Shown piece by piece: positions 46,252-57,329 of a stretch of 64,000 bases of DNA. Each line of letters begins with the position of its first letter. Within the stretch, counting starts at the first letter, position 1. A program made the position numbers and the translations under genes. Source of the stretch: Cymbomonas tetramitiformis (taxonomy: Eukaryota; Chlorophyta; Pyramimonadophyceae; Pyramimonadales; Pyramimonadaceae). The stretch spans positions 1 through 64,000 of the forward strand of contig LGRX02035082.1 in assembly GCA_001247695.2 (NCBI GenBank), in the 5' to 3' direction. The notes below the pieces were generated by a model. The model ran no database searches and was not told the DNA's origin. It saw only the letters and a program-made list of their open reading frames with translations.

Positions 46252-49200
46252 CATGTGCACAACTGCAGGGGGTGGGGGCAGCTGGCCTCGGATGGTTCCT
46301 ATAGCGCGCGAACTTGCGGAGTTCTCGCGTTTTAGGAACTATTCAAGGGCAGCCATCACACACCTGCGAGGGCGCCGCACGGGCAAAGCATGCACGGCTT
46401 TGATTCATTGTGTACGATCGTGTAATGATAGGCATGTGCACAACTGCAGGGGGTGGGGGCAGCTGGCCTCGGATGGTTCCTATAGCGCGCGAACTTGCGG
46501 AGTTCTCGCGTTTTAGGAATTATTCAAGGGCAGCCACCACACATCTGCGAGGGCGCTGCACGGGCAAAGCTTGCACGGATTTCATTGTGTACGCTCGGGG
46601 GATGATAGGCATGTGCACAACTGCAGGGGGTGGGGGCAGCTAGCCCCGGTATTGTATGGTTCCTATATCTTGCGAACTTGCGGAGTTCTCGCGTTTTAGG
46701 AACTATTCAAGGGCAGCCATCACACACCTGCGAGGGCACTGCACGGGCAAAGCATGCACGGCTTTCATTGTGTACGATCGTGTAATGATAGGCATGTGCA
46801 CAACTGCAGGGGGTGGGGGCAGCTGGCCTCGGATGGTTCCTATATCGCGAACTTGCGGAGTTCTCGCGTTTTAGGAACTATTCAAGGGCAGCCATCACAC
46901 ACACCTGCGAGGGCGCTGCACGGGCAAAGCATGCACGGCTTTCATTGTGTACGCACGGTAATGATAGGCATGTGCACAACTGCAGGGGGTGGGGGCAGCT
47001 GGCCTCGGTACTGTATGGTTCCTATATCGCGCGAACTTGCGGAGTTCTCGCGTTTTAGGAACTATCTATTCAAGGGCAGCCATCACACACCTGCGAGGGC
47101 ACTGCACGGGCAAAGCATGCACGGCTTTCATTGTGTACGTGTAATGATAGGCATGTGCACAACTGCAGGGGGTGGGGGCAGCTGGCCTCGGATGGTTCTT
47201 ATATCGCGCGAACTTGCGGAGTTCTCGCGTTTTAGGAAGTATTCAAGGGCAGCCATCACACACATGCGAGGGCACTGCACGGGCAAAGCATGCACGGCTT
47301 TCATTGTGTACGTGTAATGATAGGCATGTGCACAACTGCAGGGGGTGGGGCAGCTGGCCTCGGATGGTTCCTATATCGCGCGAACTTGCGGAGTTCTCGC
47401 GTTTTAGGAAGTATTCAAGGGCAGCCATCACACACACCTGCGAGGGCGCTGCACGGGCAAAGCCTGCACGGATTTCATTGTGTACGCACGGAGGATGATA
47501 GGCATGTGCACAACTGCAGGGGGTGGGGGCAGCTGGCCTCGGTACTGTTTGGTTCCTATATCGCGCGAACTTGCGGAGTTCTCGCGTTTTAGGAAGTATT
47601 CAAGGGCAGCCATCACACACATGCGAGGGCACTGCACGGGCAAAGCATGCACGGCTTTCATTGTGTACGATCGTGTAATGATAGGCATGTGCACAACAGC
47701 AGAGGGTGGGGGCAGCTGGCCTTGCGGATGGTTCCTATATCGCGCGAACTTGCGGACTTCTCGCGTTTTAGGAAGTATTCAAGGGCAGCCACCACACACC
47801 TGCGAGGGCGCTGCATGGGCAAAGCCTGCACGGCTTGCATTGTGTACGCACGGGGGATGATAGGCATGTGCACAACTGCAGGTGGTGGGGGCAGCTGGCC
47901 TCGGTGATGTTTGGTTCCTATATCGCGCGAACTTGCGGAGTTCTCGCGTTTTAGGAAGTATTCAAGGGCAGCCATCACACACCTGCGAGGGCACTGCACG
48001 GGCAAAGCCTGCACGGCTTTCATTGTGTACGGGAATGATAGGCATGTGCACAACTGCAGAGGGTGGGGCAGCTGGCCTCGGATGGTTCCTATATCGCGCG
48101 AACTTGCGGAGTTCTCGCGTTTTAGGAAGTATTCAAGGGCAGCCATCACACACACCTGCGAGGGCACTGCACGGGCAAAGCCTGCACGGATTTCATTGTG
48201 TACGCACGGAGGATGATAGGCATGTGCACAACTGCAGGGGGTGGGGGCAGCTGGCCTCGGTACTGTATGGTTCTTATATCGCGCGAACTTGCGGAGTTCT
48301 CGCGTTTTAGGAAGTATTCAAGGGCAGCCATCACACACATGCGAGGGCACTGCACGGGCAAAGCATGCACGGCTTTCATTGTGTACGTGTAATGATAGGC
48401 ATGTGCACAACAGCAGAGGGTGGGGGCAGCTGGCCTTGCGGATGGTTCCTATATCGCGCGAACTTGCGGAGTTCTCGCGTTTTAGGAAGTATTCAAGGGC
48501 AGCCACCACACACCTGCGAGGGCACTGCACAGGCAAAGCATGCACGGCTTTCATTGTTTACGATCGTGTAATGATGGGCATGCGCACAACTGCAGGGGGT
48601 GGGGGCAGCTGGCCTCGGTACTGTTTGGTTCCTATATCGCGCGAACTTGCGGAGTTCTCGCGTTTTAGGAAGTATTCAAGGACAGCCATCACACACCTGC
48701 GAGGGCACTGCACGGGCAAAGCCTGCACGGCTTGCATTGTGTACGCACGGGGGATGATAGGCATGTGCACAACTGCAGGGGGTGGGGGCAGCTGGCCTCG
48801 GTACTGTATGTATGGTTCCTATATCGAGCGAACTTGCGGAGTTCTCGCGTTTTAGGAAGTATTCAAGGACAGCCACCACACACCTGCGAGGGCACTGCAC
48901 GGGCAAAGCCTGCACGGCTTGCATTGTGTACGCACGGAGGATGATAGGCATGTGCACAACTGCAGGGGGTGGGGGCAGCTGGCCTCGGTACTGTATGGTT
49001 CCTATATCGCGCGAACTTGCGGAGTTCTCGCGTTTTAGGAAGTATTCAAGGGCAGCCATCACACACCTGCGAGGGCACTGCACGGGCAAAGCATGCACGG
49101 CGTTCATTGTGTACGTGTAATGATAGGCATGTGCACAACTGCAGGGGGTGGGGGCAGCTGGCCTCGGATGGTTCCTATATCGCGCGAACTTGCGGAGTTC

Positions 49201-51070
49201 TCGCGTTTTAGGAAGTATTCAAGGGCAGCCATCACACACACCTGCGAGGGCACTGCACGGGCAAAGCATGCACGGCTTTCATTGTGTACGTGTAATGATA
49301 GGCATGTGCACAACAGCAGAGGGTGGGGCAGCTGGCCTTGCGGATGGTTCCTATATCGCGCGAACTTGCGGAGTTCTCGCGTTTTAGGAAGTATTCAAGG
49401 GCAGCCATCACACACACCTGCGAGGGCACTGCACGGGCAAAGCCTGCACGGATTTCATTGTGTACGCACGGAGGATGATAGGCATGTGCACAACTGCAGG
49501 GGGTGGGGGCAGCTGGCCTCGGTACTGTATGGTTCTTATATCGCGCGAACTTGCGGAGTTCTCGCGTTTTAGGAAGTATTCAAGGGCAGCCATCACACAC
49601 ATGCGAGGGCACTGCACGGGCAAAGCATGCACGGCTTTCATTGTGTACGTGTAATGATAGGCATGTGCACAACAGCAGAGGGTGGGGGCAGCTGGCCTTG
49701 CGGATGGTTCCTATATCGCGCGAACTTGCGGAGTTCTCGCGTTTTAGGAAGTATTCAAGGGCAGCCATCACACACCTGCGAGGGCGCTGCATGGGCAAAG
49801 CCTGCACGGCTTGCATTGTGTCCGCACGGGGGATGACAGGCATGTGCACAACTGCAGGGGGTGGGGGCAGCTGGCCTCGGTACTGTTTGGTTCCTATATC
49901 GCGCGAACTTGCGGAGTTCTCGCGTTTTAGGGACTAATCAAGGGCAGCCACCACACACCTGCGAGGGCACTGCATGGGCAAAGCCTGCACGGCTTTCATT
50001 GTGTACGCACGGGGGATGATAGGCATGTGCACAACTGCAGGGGGTGGGGGCAGCTGGCCTCGGTACTGTTTGGTTCCTATATCGCGCGAACTTGCGGAGT
50101 TCTCGCGTAGGTTTTAGGAAGTATTCAAGGGCAGCCACCACACACCTGCGAGGGCACTGCACGGGCAAAGCCTGCACGGCTTTCATTGTGTACGCACGGG
50201 GGATGATAGGCATGTGCACAACTGCAGGGGGTGGGGGCAGCTGGCCTCGGTACTGTATGGTTCCTATATCGCGCGAACTTGCGGAGTTCTCGCGTTTTAG
50301 GAACTATTCAAGGGCAGCCATCACACACCTGCGAGGGCACTGCACGGGCAAAGCATGCACGGCTTTCATTGTGGACGTGTAATGATAGGCATGTGCACAA
50401 CTGCAGGGGGTGGGGCAGCTGGCCTCGGATGGTTCCTATATCGCGCGAACTTGCGGAGTTCTCGCGTTTTAGGAACTATTCAAGGGCAGCCATCACACAC
50501 CTGCGAGGGCGCTGCACGGGCAAAGCATGCACGGCTTTCATTGTGTACGCACGGAGGATGATAGGCATGTGCACAACTGCAGGGGGTGGGGGCAGCTGGC
50601 CTCGGTACTGTATGGTTCTTATATCGCGCGAACTTGCGGAGTTCTCGCGTTTTAGGAAGTATTCAAGGGCAGCCATCACACACATGCGAGGGCACTGCAC
50701 GGGCAAAGCATGCACGGCTTTCATTGTGTACGTGTAATGATAGGCATGTGCACAACAGCAGAGGGTGGGGCAGCTGGCCTTGCGGATGGTTCCTATATCG
50801 CGCGAACTTGCGGAGTTCTCGCGTTTTAGGAAGTATTCAAGGGCGGCCATCACACACCTGCGAGGGCGCTGCATGGGCAAAGCCTGCACGGCTTGCATTG
50901 TGTACGCACGGGGGATGATAGGCATGTGCACAACTGCAGGGGGTGGGGGCAGCTGGCCTCGGTACCGTTTGGTTCCTATATCGCGCGAACTTGCGGAGTT
51001 CTCGCGTTTTAGGAAGTATTCAAGGACAGCCACCACACACCTGCGAGGGCACTGCACAGGCAAAGCCTGC
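46252..51070 (+). repeat. 178-bp satellite array, right segment (about 27 units)
   Basis: Same unit as 43864-45171. Variants alternate (gtacgatcgtgtaatg, gtacgcacgggggatg, gtacgtgtaatg; with or without a tactgta insert before tggttcc). Variant order recurs at long distance: 48198-48392 equals 49460-49654 (offset 1262), and 44040-44130 equals 46551-46641 (offset 2511, eight units once element G is subtracted). Ends abruptly in ggcaaagcctgcatg. Confidence 0.97.
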
Positions 51071-51986
51071 ATGATTCAAAATGATATTTTGGACTATACG
51101 AGAAACTAATTTTGTAGCATTATGTGAGGGGAAATACTTTTTGGGATTTTAACGTGTGAGTGGGTCTAGCAGCTGGGTTGTAATTGATCCTGGTTGGATA
51201 TTTGGGTGGTTGCCGCCATTAAGATGCCGTATATTCATATTAGGATGCCATGTGAGGTACATGGATGTAATATAACACTTCATAGGTCACATGGTTCCAT
51301 GAATCGAGGAAGTTGTGGCCGATTTGGGTTAGGGTGGGGGTGCGGGGGAAATGGTATAATTGGGCGTTGAGCGGCCACCACACCTTTTGATATGAATGAC
51401 ACGCTTAATGCATCCTATGCACATGCATAGGCCATGAGCAATTAAAACGACCAACTATACGTACATATCGAATTTTAGAAGCCTTCACGACCGGCATACC
51501 ATGACTTGTGTGCTTATGTCACACGTTCAAGCGGAGCCAATTCAAAAAAGAAATCCTCGAAAAAAGCGAATTTCGGATTTTTGGCGGGTGTAGGTCATAT
51601 GCCATCACCGTGCGGCGGGCCTAATCCGTATCGATCTCGCAAGTGAGTTGCTAGATACCTTACATACCTTCCAATTTCGAAATATCATGGTTGGTTTGAC
51701 CTCCAAGGACTCGGAAGAAGGTCTCCCAAGGGTTCTAGTGTTCAGTACTTGTCACAGTACTGTGCGAATTAATTAATTTTCAGGCTTTGCACCCCTTGAA
51801 AGCATGCCGTATAAAAGCGTGTCTAAATCCATTTATACTCAATGGTATCATTGAAAACAAATCAATAGGGTCCTAAATGCTTTTTCTAAGCTATCAATTG
51901 ACCCATATAGCCTTATGAGATGGTCGCTAGAGTGATTCGGCTTTAGTACTTGTGACAGTTCTGTTCCTCGCACGGGGTAGTAGCCA
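51071..51986. mobile_element. TIR element F, left end missing
   Basis: Right end gtacttgtgacagt ... cacggggtagtagcca matches element E. No tggctacta end is found to the left; a stem-like cagtacttgtcacagtactg occurs at 51753. The left part abuts the satellite. The right flank is copia RNase H on the minus strand. Confidence 0.65.
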
Positions 51987-52931
51987 TGAAGGCAATAGCC
52001 AGAGACTGAGTTGCGGGTGGTCGTGTCACCGGCATGGTCAGAGTCACAGAAGACATTCAGCTGGGGTTGGGTGTAGTCGACAGAAAAGGTAAGCTGGTAG
52101 AGACGGGTGGAGTAGAGGTAATGGAGGATTCTCTTAGCTGCAGTCAGGACCTTGACCGTGGATTGGTGGCAGAACCGTGCCAGGTATGTCGGACATGATA
52201 ATACACGTCGGGTCTGACAGTCCTGGTGAGCCAGAGGAGGGAGTAAATGAGGGAGCGGAGGGGGGTCTCAATGGATCTGTCAATGTCCTCGGGTTGGGGA
52301 ATGGGAAGGGAAAGGCTCTCGGCCATGGGGGATCGGGAGGCTGGCTTGTCTGTATTGATGTCGAACTTAGTGCACAAGTCTGTAATGCACCGCTCGTGTG
52401 AGACATTAATACGGATGGGATATACAAGCCCCGTAGAGTCTGTGGTGGTCTGCACATCTATCTTAAGCTGCAGAAACTGCTGCAGGATGCCAGTGTATGT
52501 AGATTTGAAAGTGGTTGTGAGATGGTGATGGAAATGGGCTCTGACTCTCTCGTCAGCACAGCAGACAATGAAGTCATCTACGTAAACAAGCACGAAGAGC
52601 TTCTGCCCGTCTATCTCTCCAATGTACAGACACTCATCATAGGTAGACCTATGGAGGGTCGGGAATGTGTCTGCCATGCACTGGTGGACTGTCTTTGCCC
52701 AGAGGCTGCCAGATGTGCGGTGACCGTAGAGTGCCATCCTCATGTAGGCTCCTATGTATCCCTTTGGGTGTGAGTATCCCTTGGGGAATCGGATGTAGTA
52801 TCTCTCTCCCTCTGGTATCAGTGCCTGGAGGAAGGCTTGAGAGACATCATATTGGTATGGCATGAGGTGGTGCAAACGGCCGAGAGCCATGAGGAGTCTG
52901 AAGGTGGAGAGCTGTGGAGTGGGGGCAAAGG
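51987..52931 (-). pseudogene. pol: Copia reverse transcriptase and RNase H start
   Basis: TFAPTPQLSTFRLLMALGR, YQYDVSQAFLQALIPEGERY, GSLWAKTVHQCM, then the catalytic LFVLVYVDDFIVC (YVDD), and DRSIETPLRSLIYSLLWLTR. RNase H begins SVDYTQPQLNVFCDSDHAGD in another frame and stops at element F. Confidence 0.92.
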
Positions 52932-53880
52932 TACAGTAATCACTCAGTATTAAGAAAACCGGAGATTCGGAGCCAGCCAGCCATTTTCTTCAACTTGGGT
53001 ACCCCCCCCCCCGGCCAGCTCCAGCCTCCTATGAAAATTTTAAGAATAGTGAATCGCGATCTCTTGGCCAGCCAGCTCATTTTCTTAACCATGTACATCG
53101 ACACACGCCTAGCTCAGCCACTTTCTTAAAAAATTTCCCCCTCACAAAATGGACCCTGCAAGCCGTGCCCAGCTCAAGGAGTTGAAAAAGGATTTAGATG
53201 ACGGCATAATTGACGTGTCAGACTATGTGGAGCTTAAGGAGCTTGTTATCAACGGTGTCAAATCAAGTATTCGTAGCAAGAATGCAGCCCTCCCCGAGCC
53301 CGCCTCTCAACCTCCACTGAAGCCGTCGGAACCGTCACCAGCGATCGAGGAGGTTTTTGAGCTTCGTGATATCCAATTGATAACCATATCGGTATCGCGG
53401 GCGCACTAGAAAATAATTTCAGTTTCGGGCGAAACGTGACCGGAATCATGCGTGCGATATGCCAATATGTTCGTATATATAAGCCCATATGTTGGGTGCA
53501 ATTTCACCCCCAAAGGCGGAGTACATCAAAAGTTATTCCTCGATTGATAACCCTATCGGTATCGCGGGCGCACTAGAAAATAATTTCAGTTTCGGGCGAA
53601 ACGTGACCGGAATCATGCAATCGATACATATTTGATTTGCATATAGAATCATGTAAGAATACCAAAAAATAGAGTAAAAAAGCTAAAAATCCAGCAAATT
53701 TTTCTTAAATTTAAGAAATTGTCGGATTGTCTCTTGGGCTTGCCAGCCAGCCCCCATATTTCTTAAACCACCCTACTTTCTTAGCTCAAAAAACAAGCCA
53801 GCCATATGCTTCAACTTGGGTACCCCCCCATCCAGAAAGCTGACTACTTTCTTATTGGCGGGTTTTCTTATTACAATGAT
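52932..53880. mobile_element. About 950-bp relative of the 14468 MITE, in copia RT
   Basis: Left end gtaatcactcagtattaaga; the complement of the right end is gatcattgtaataagaaaac, matching the 14468 element. It shares gccagccagcc ... cttgggtac + C-run near both ends and scattered ttttcttaa. Inside, a 75-bp block (ggtatcgcgggcgcactaga ... accggaatcatgc) is directly repeated at 53376 and 53544, and a small frame lies at 53149-53409. Removing it rejoins YYDEHDK to TFAPTP of copia RT. Confidence 0.82.
53149..53409 (+). CDS. Small ORF in the TIR element, SHOCT-like start
   Basis: 86 codons. Residues 5-32 (AQLKELKKDLDDGIIDVSDY) resemble a SHOCT-type helical hairpin (LkkL..L.d.GiIt..Ef..lK). The rest is Pro/Glu-rich and ends in the 75-bp repeat. 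It may be the first exon of a lost transposase gene. No catalytic domain. Confidence 0.35.
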   Translation: MDPASRAQLKELKKDLDDGIIDVSDYVELKELVINGVKSSIRSKNAALPEPASQPPLKPSEPSPAIEEVFELRDIQLITISVSRAH

Positions 53881-54722
53881 CTTATCATGCTCGTCATAGT
53901 ACTTACGGTCCACGTCACCTCTACTGATCAGGCGGACTTTAAACTTATCTATTGTGCCGTCCGGTAGCTTCTTGAGCTTAAAGATCAGTTTGGTGGGCAG
54001 TACCATGGCATCGGGTGGGAATGACGAGGTGACTGGGGTGGAGCGCTCAGGCTCAAGGATGCCGCCAATCTCAGACTGGAGGGCTGAGTACCAGTGGGCT
54101 CTGTTCGGGGAGATGCCGGCCTGTCTGAGGGTAGTGGGGTCGGGCTCATGCATGAACACGTCATCTGGGAATTCTGACGGTTTTGTGTCTGAGTCTCGGA
54201 TAGCCAGAAGCATAGCCTTTTCGGCCGGGTCAATGATCATGGCTGCATTTGTGTCCGTGTGCGCTGTATTGTGGGAGTCTGCAGTGTCAAAGAAGACCTG
54301 GTATCTGTACTGTGAGCCGGGCCGATGGTCGACTGAAACGATGACTGCAGGGTGGAACTTCTGTTTGTCGGGGGGTTTGGCAGAGCACATACAGTAGCAA
54401 AGCACGGGTAGTATGGGTTGACGGCCCCGTGTTTGTGGCTGTGCTTAAGGTAGTTGATGAGGGTGTGGTAGTGGCATGGTGCCATCAGGAGGTAGTGAAG
54501 GAGCTTAACCCAAACCGGCTGCTGCAGGGTGGCACATGTGACTTTGACATAAGCAAAAGTCTCTGAGTCATGTGCAGAGCAGGATATCTCAAGGATGTCG
54601 GGGGAGGTGAGGGAGGTGGGTTTCCTGATCGGGTATAGCTTCTTAGTGAAGATGTCGGAGGATGCAGGGTCGATGAGGGTTGTGTGCGTGTCATGGAGGG
54701 TCTCAGCGGAATATTATTATTC
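53881..54722 (-). pseudogene. pol: Copia pol middle region (integrase tail to RT start)
   Basis: IFTKKLYPIRKPTS, LLHYLLM..CHYHTLINYLK, then HWYSALQSEIGGILEPERST, VLPTKLIFKLKKLPDGTIDK and FKVRLISRGDVDRKYYDEHD. The last two are conserved copia RT-start motifs. Two frames are used. Confidence 0.85.
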
Positions 54723-54990
54723 TGGAATAGAAAAGTGACCTTCCTGGAATAGAAATTTGAATTCTGAATTTCAATTTACAGATCTGCCTCAAAAATTCTT
54801 CCGGCTTTCAAGAATGATATTTCCCAAAATTTCCCCCACCTCCTTCTGAAAATATAAAAGTTTCTTCAATGATGTCATCAGTCGACACAATAATTATATT
54901 GTCACTTCGATCTCCGAAAGTCATGACGTGTCCGACCTCGTCCATGTGCGGCCGAAAAAGATATCAAAACACAACGCTGGCTCGTACCCG

Positions 54991-55074
54991 CTCAGACCTG
55001 TATCTCACGCAGCTGGACAGTGACTTACGGGGGCCCGTAAGTCACTGTCCAGCTGCGTGAGATACAGGTCTGAG
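54991..55074. repeat. Perfect 41-bp inverted repeat with 2-bp spacer
   Basis: ctcagacctgtatctcacgc... runs to 55031 and is followed after gg by its exact complement (55034-55074). Confidence 0.97.
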
Positions 55075-55307
55075 AAATAAATACGAAGCACCAAAACTTA
55101 GCATACTGATTAAGAGGTGCGTTAGGAACAACATATGTTTTGCGCGCGCGAGATCCGTGCACAACCTGGGGTCTGGGACGCCGCGCATGGAAGGGGGTCA
55201 TTGGGCACGCATCGAGCCAACCGCTCGACATACGCATCGTATAAACGCATCTTGCATATCACAAACCTTCCACGCATATCATATATGCATAAGGAACATA
55301 TTTTGAG

Positions 55308-55430
55308 CATCTGACAGCGCGCTGTCAGCTCTAGCGAAAACGCGGATGTCAACCGCGTCCACATTTTCGCTAGGGTTTCCTCCCTCATCCGCGCGCTCGC
55401 CTGCAAGCGTGCGTGCGCAGCGGATGAGGG
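55308..55430. repeat. Three consecutive hairpins
   Basis: ctgacagcgcgctgtcag (55311), ctagcgaaaa ... ttttcgctag with a gcggttgac core (55333-55375), and tccctcatccg ... cggatgaggga (55379-55431). Confidence 0.85.
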
Positions 55431-56577
55431 AAGCGACTAGCAAAATATTATCTAATATGCGTTATCTTTTAACGGTAATTCGTATACACTGAAAAGCCCA
55501 CTACAAATCTCGCTAAGGGCTGGCGCGTTCATGTGGGTATAGTGAGCGTGAATTTACGATTTTCGCAACTTCCAAAAGTAGCGAACGGGGTTATCATTGC
55601 GCACGATGCGGATACCCACTGACTCAGTAGGAATATGTGATAATATTAGATACAAATAAGTTACTTAGATGTGCACACAATCTTAAAGATCTTCACTTGG
55701 CAGGACAGGGTCTCGCTGCGAGAGAGAGAGCGTTCCGCGGTAAGTCGAAAGTGCATATTTAATAAATCGCATCTGTACCCGTAATACGACAATGGGGAAA
55801 GTGTTTCGTCAGTGGGGAAATTGGAAGCGTTTGTACTGTACGAGTATCACGTATGCGTCTGTCGTCTCCCTTTGAAGATTCTCTCAACAAAATATATAAA
55901 CGCAAGTCCCGAGAAAGCAGTCATATGCCACCCAAGAAATGTGGCGTAAACCACTTCAACCTTTTTCGCGGGTGCGCACGATTAAGTAGAGAAATTTACA
56001 CGTTTTCAGCGAACGGTTAAGATGAATATCTTTATAATCCCGAATTCTCTCCGACTAATGTCTCACGTACTGCATCGAAGATGGGAACTGCATTGCGCCA
56101 CATCAGCTACAGTTTTCGACATTCGATATCTCCAGCCTCTTATCGCCAGTTATATCCACGAAAGAGAAATTTATATTCTGAGGGGGTCGTGTACTTAACA
56201 TATGACATTTCCCAAAGCAATGTTCGCCCCCCCCAAGGTAGTCGGGGCACCTGTATGACCCCCCTTGTCCCCCAAGGCATTGCATATAGTGACTGCTCGA
56301 AGGTACCAAATTTTTAAAAATGTTATATCTAGGAATTTGTTCACCGCTTCAAGAAATTTGCATAAAAATTTTAATTATGAAATTGAACTGCCACATATCG
56401 TCTTTTTCGTGGACGAATTAAAAAAAACGAAAATTTTCCCCGATATTTCCCGATATACATATATCCCTTTGGCATCATTGTTATAATAATTTTTCGAGGG
56501 ACGGTATAAAATTTTCAGGCTGCATTAATTAATAACATTTTTATTTTCTATTCCAGGAAGGTCACTTTTCTATTCCA

Positions 56578-57320
56578 AAATAAATACACACCCGGGTCTC
56601 AGCCATCAGATCATAGTTGGGGGAGAACTTGGGCTGAGATAAAGCCTTCAGTTTCCCCTTCCTGGTGTCGAAACAGAGGAAGTTGGACTTAGACAGGTTG
56701 CCAACATAATGGTATGGTTTGGCCTTCGGCTGTAGCTTAGCGGATGTGCCCTCCTCTGCTCCGGCTACAGCTCTCTGGGCCGGATCCTGCCAGACATGGC
56801 ACTCTGACCAGAATGGTCTGAGCTCGGTGTAATCAAAGTGCTTCTGGGTGTATCTGTAGTGCGGCGTGTCCATGCCGATCTGAGAGTTGGGCATGGCGTT
56901 CATGATGGTGTTGACTGTGTGTAGTGCGGCCAGGGGCCATGCACTGAGGGGTGCATCGTAGGTGCGCATGATGCTGTTCATGATCTTCTGCATGTCTCGC
57001 CAGAGGACTTCGATTTGAGCTTGGAACTCGTGCATGTATGGAGGTCCGGGCTCGTGTCTAATTCGGTACTGACGGAGGAGTGATGCCATCTCTTCTGACT
57101 GATACTCGGTGGCATTGTCTGTGTGAAAGGTGATGGTCTTCGGGTTGTGCCCGTATGATCTGATGTCATCTAGGACAGTCTGCAGGTGGAGGTGCTGACC
57201 CCTTTTGAAGACGAGGCGAAGGCAAAGGCTTTCTTAGTGGCAGGGCACTTGAAAGCACTGATGTATACCTCCTCTCCGAAGCCTGGTGGTTTACCGCTTT
57301 GCCCAAGACGGTTAGCCAAG
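56578..57320 (-). pseudogene. pol: Copia integrase core and C-terminus
   Basis: GEEVYISAFKCPATKKAFAF, TITFHTDNATEYQSEEM (catalytic Asp), PPYMHEFQAQIEVLWRDMQK (catalytic Glu region), APLSAWPLAALHTVN, MPNSQ, YTELRPFWSECHVW, then YHYVGNLSKSNFLCFD and RVCIYFG. One frameshift near 57165. Confidence 0.9.
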
Positions 57321-57329
57321 TGAATGGTT

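Larger units (their letters stand above)
54723..56577. mobile_element. 1.86-kb TIR element with 33-bp perfect TIRs, in copia integrase tail
   Basis: tggaatagaaaagtgacctt + cctggaatagaaa (54723-54755) is repeated exactly inverted at 56545-56577, and the TIR contains an internal direct repeat of tggaatagaaa. The flanks are copia CIYFG and YSAET codons. No transposase frame. Contains the large palindromes listed separately. Target duplication unclear in AT-rich flanks. Confidence 0.88.
51987..57320 (-). mobile_element. Ty1/copia pol, broken by three insertions
   Basis: Minus-strand pieces in order integrase (57320-56578), pol middle (54722-53881), RT (52931-52144), RNase H (52140-51987). The interruptions are elements 54723-56577, 52932-53880 and F. 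Gag, protease and LTRs are not seen. Frameshifts and stops are present. Confidence 0.85.

Noticed and set aside
43864..51070. CRISPR-like array
   Set aside because: Units are 178 bp and repetitive throughout, with no unique spacers, and the DNA is eukaryotic.
43900..51109. Dozens of open frames of 60-250 codons on both strands in the satellite
   Set aside because: They follow from a 177-183-bp repeat; frames shift with each unit-length change and no start or splice context is conserved.
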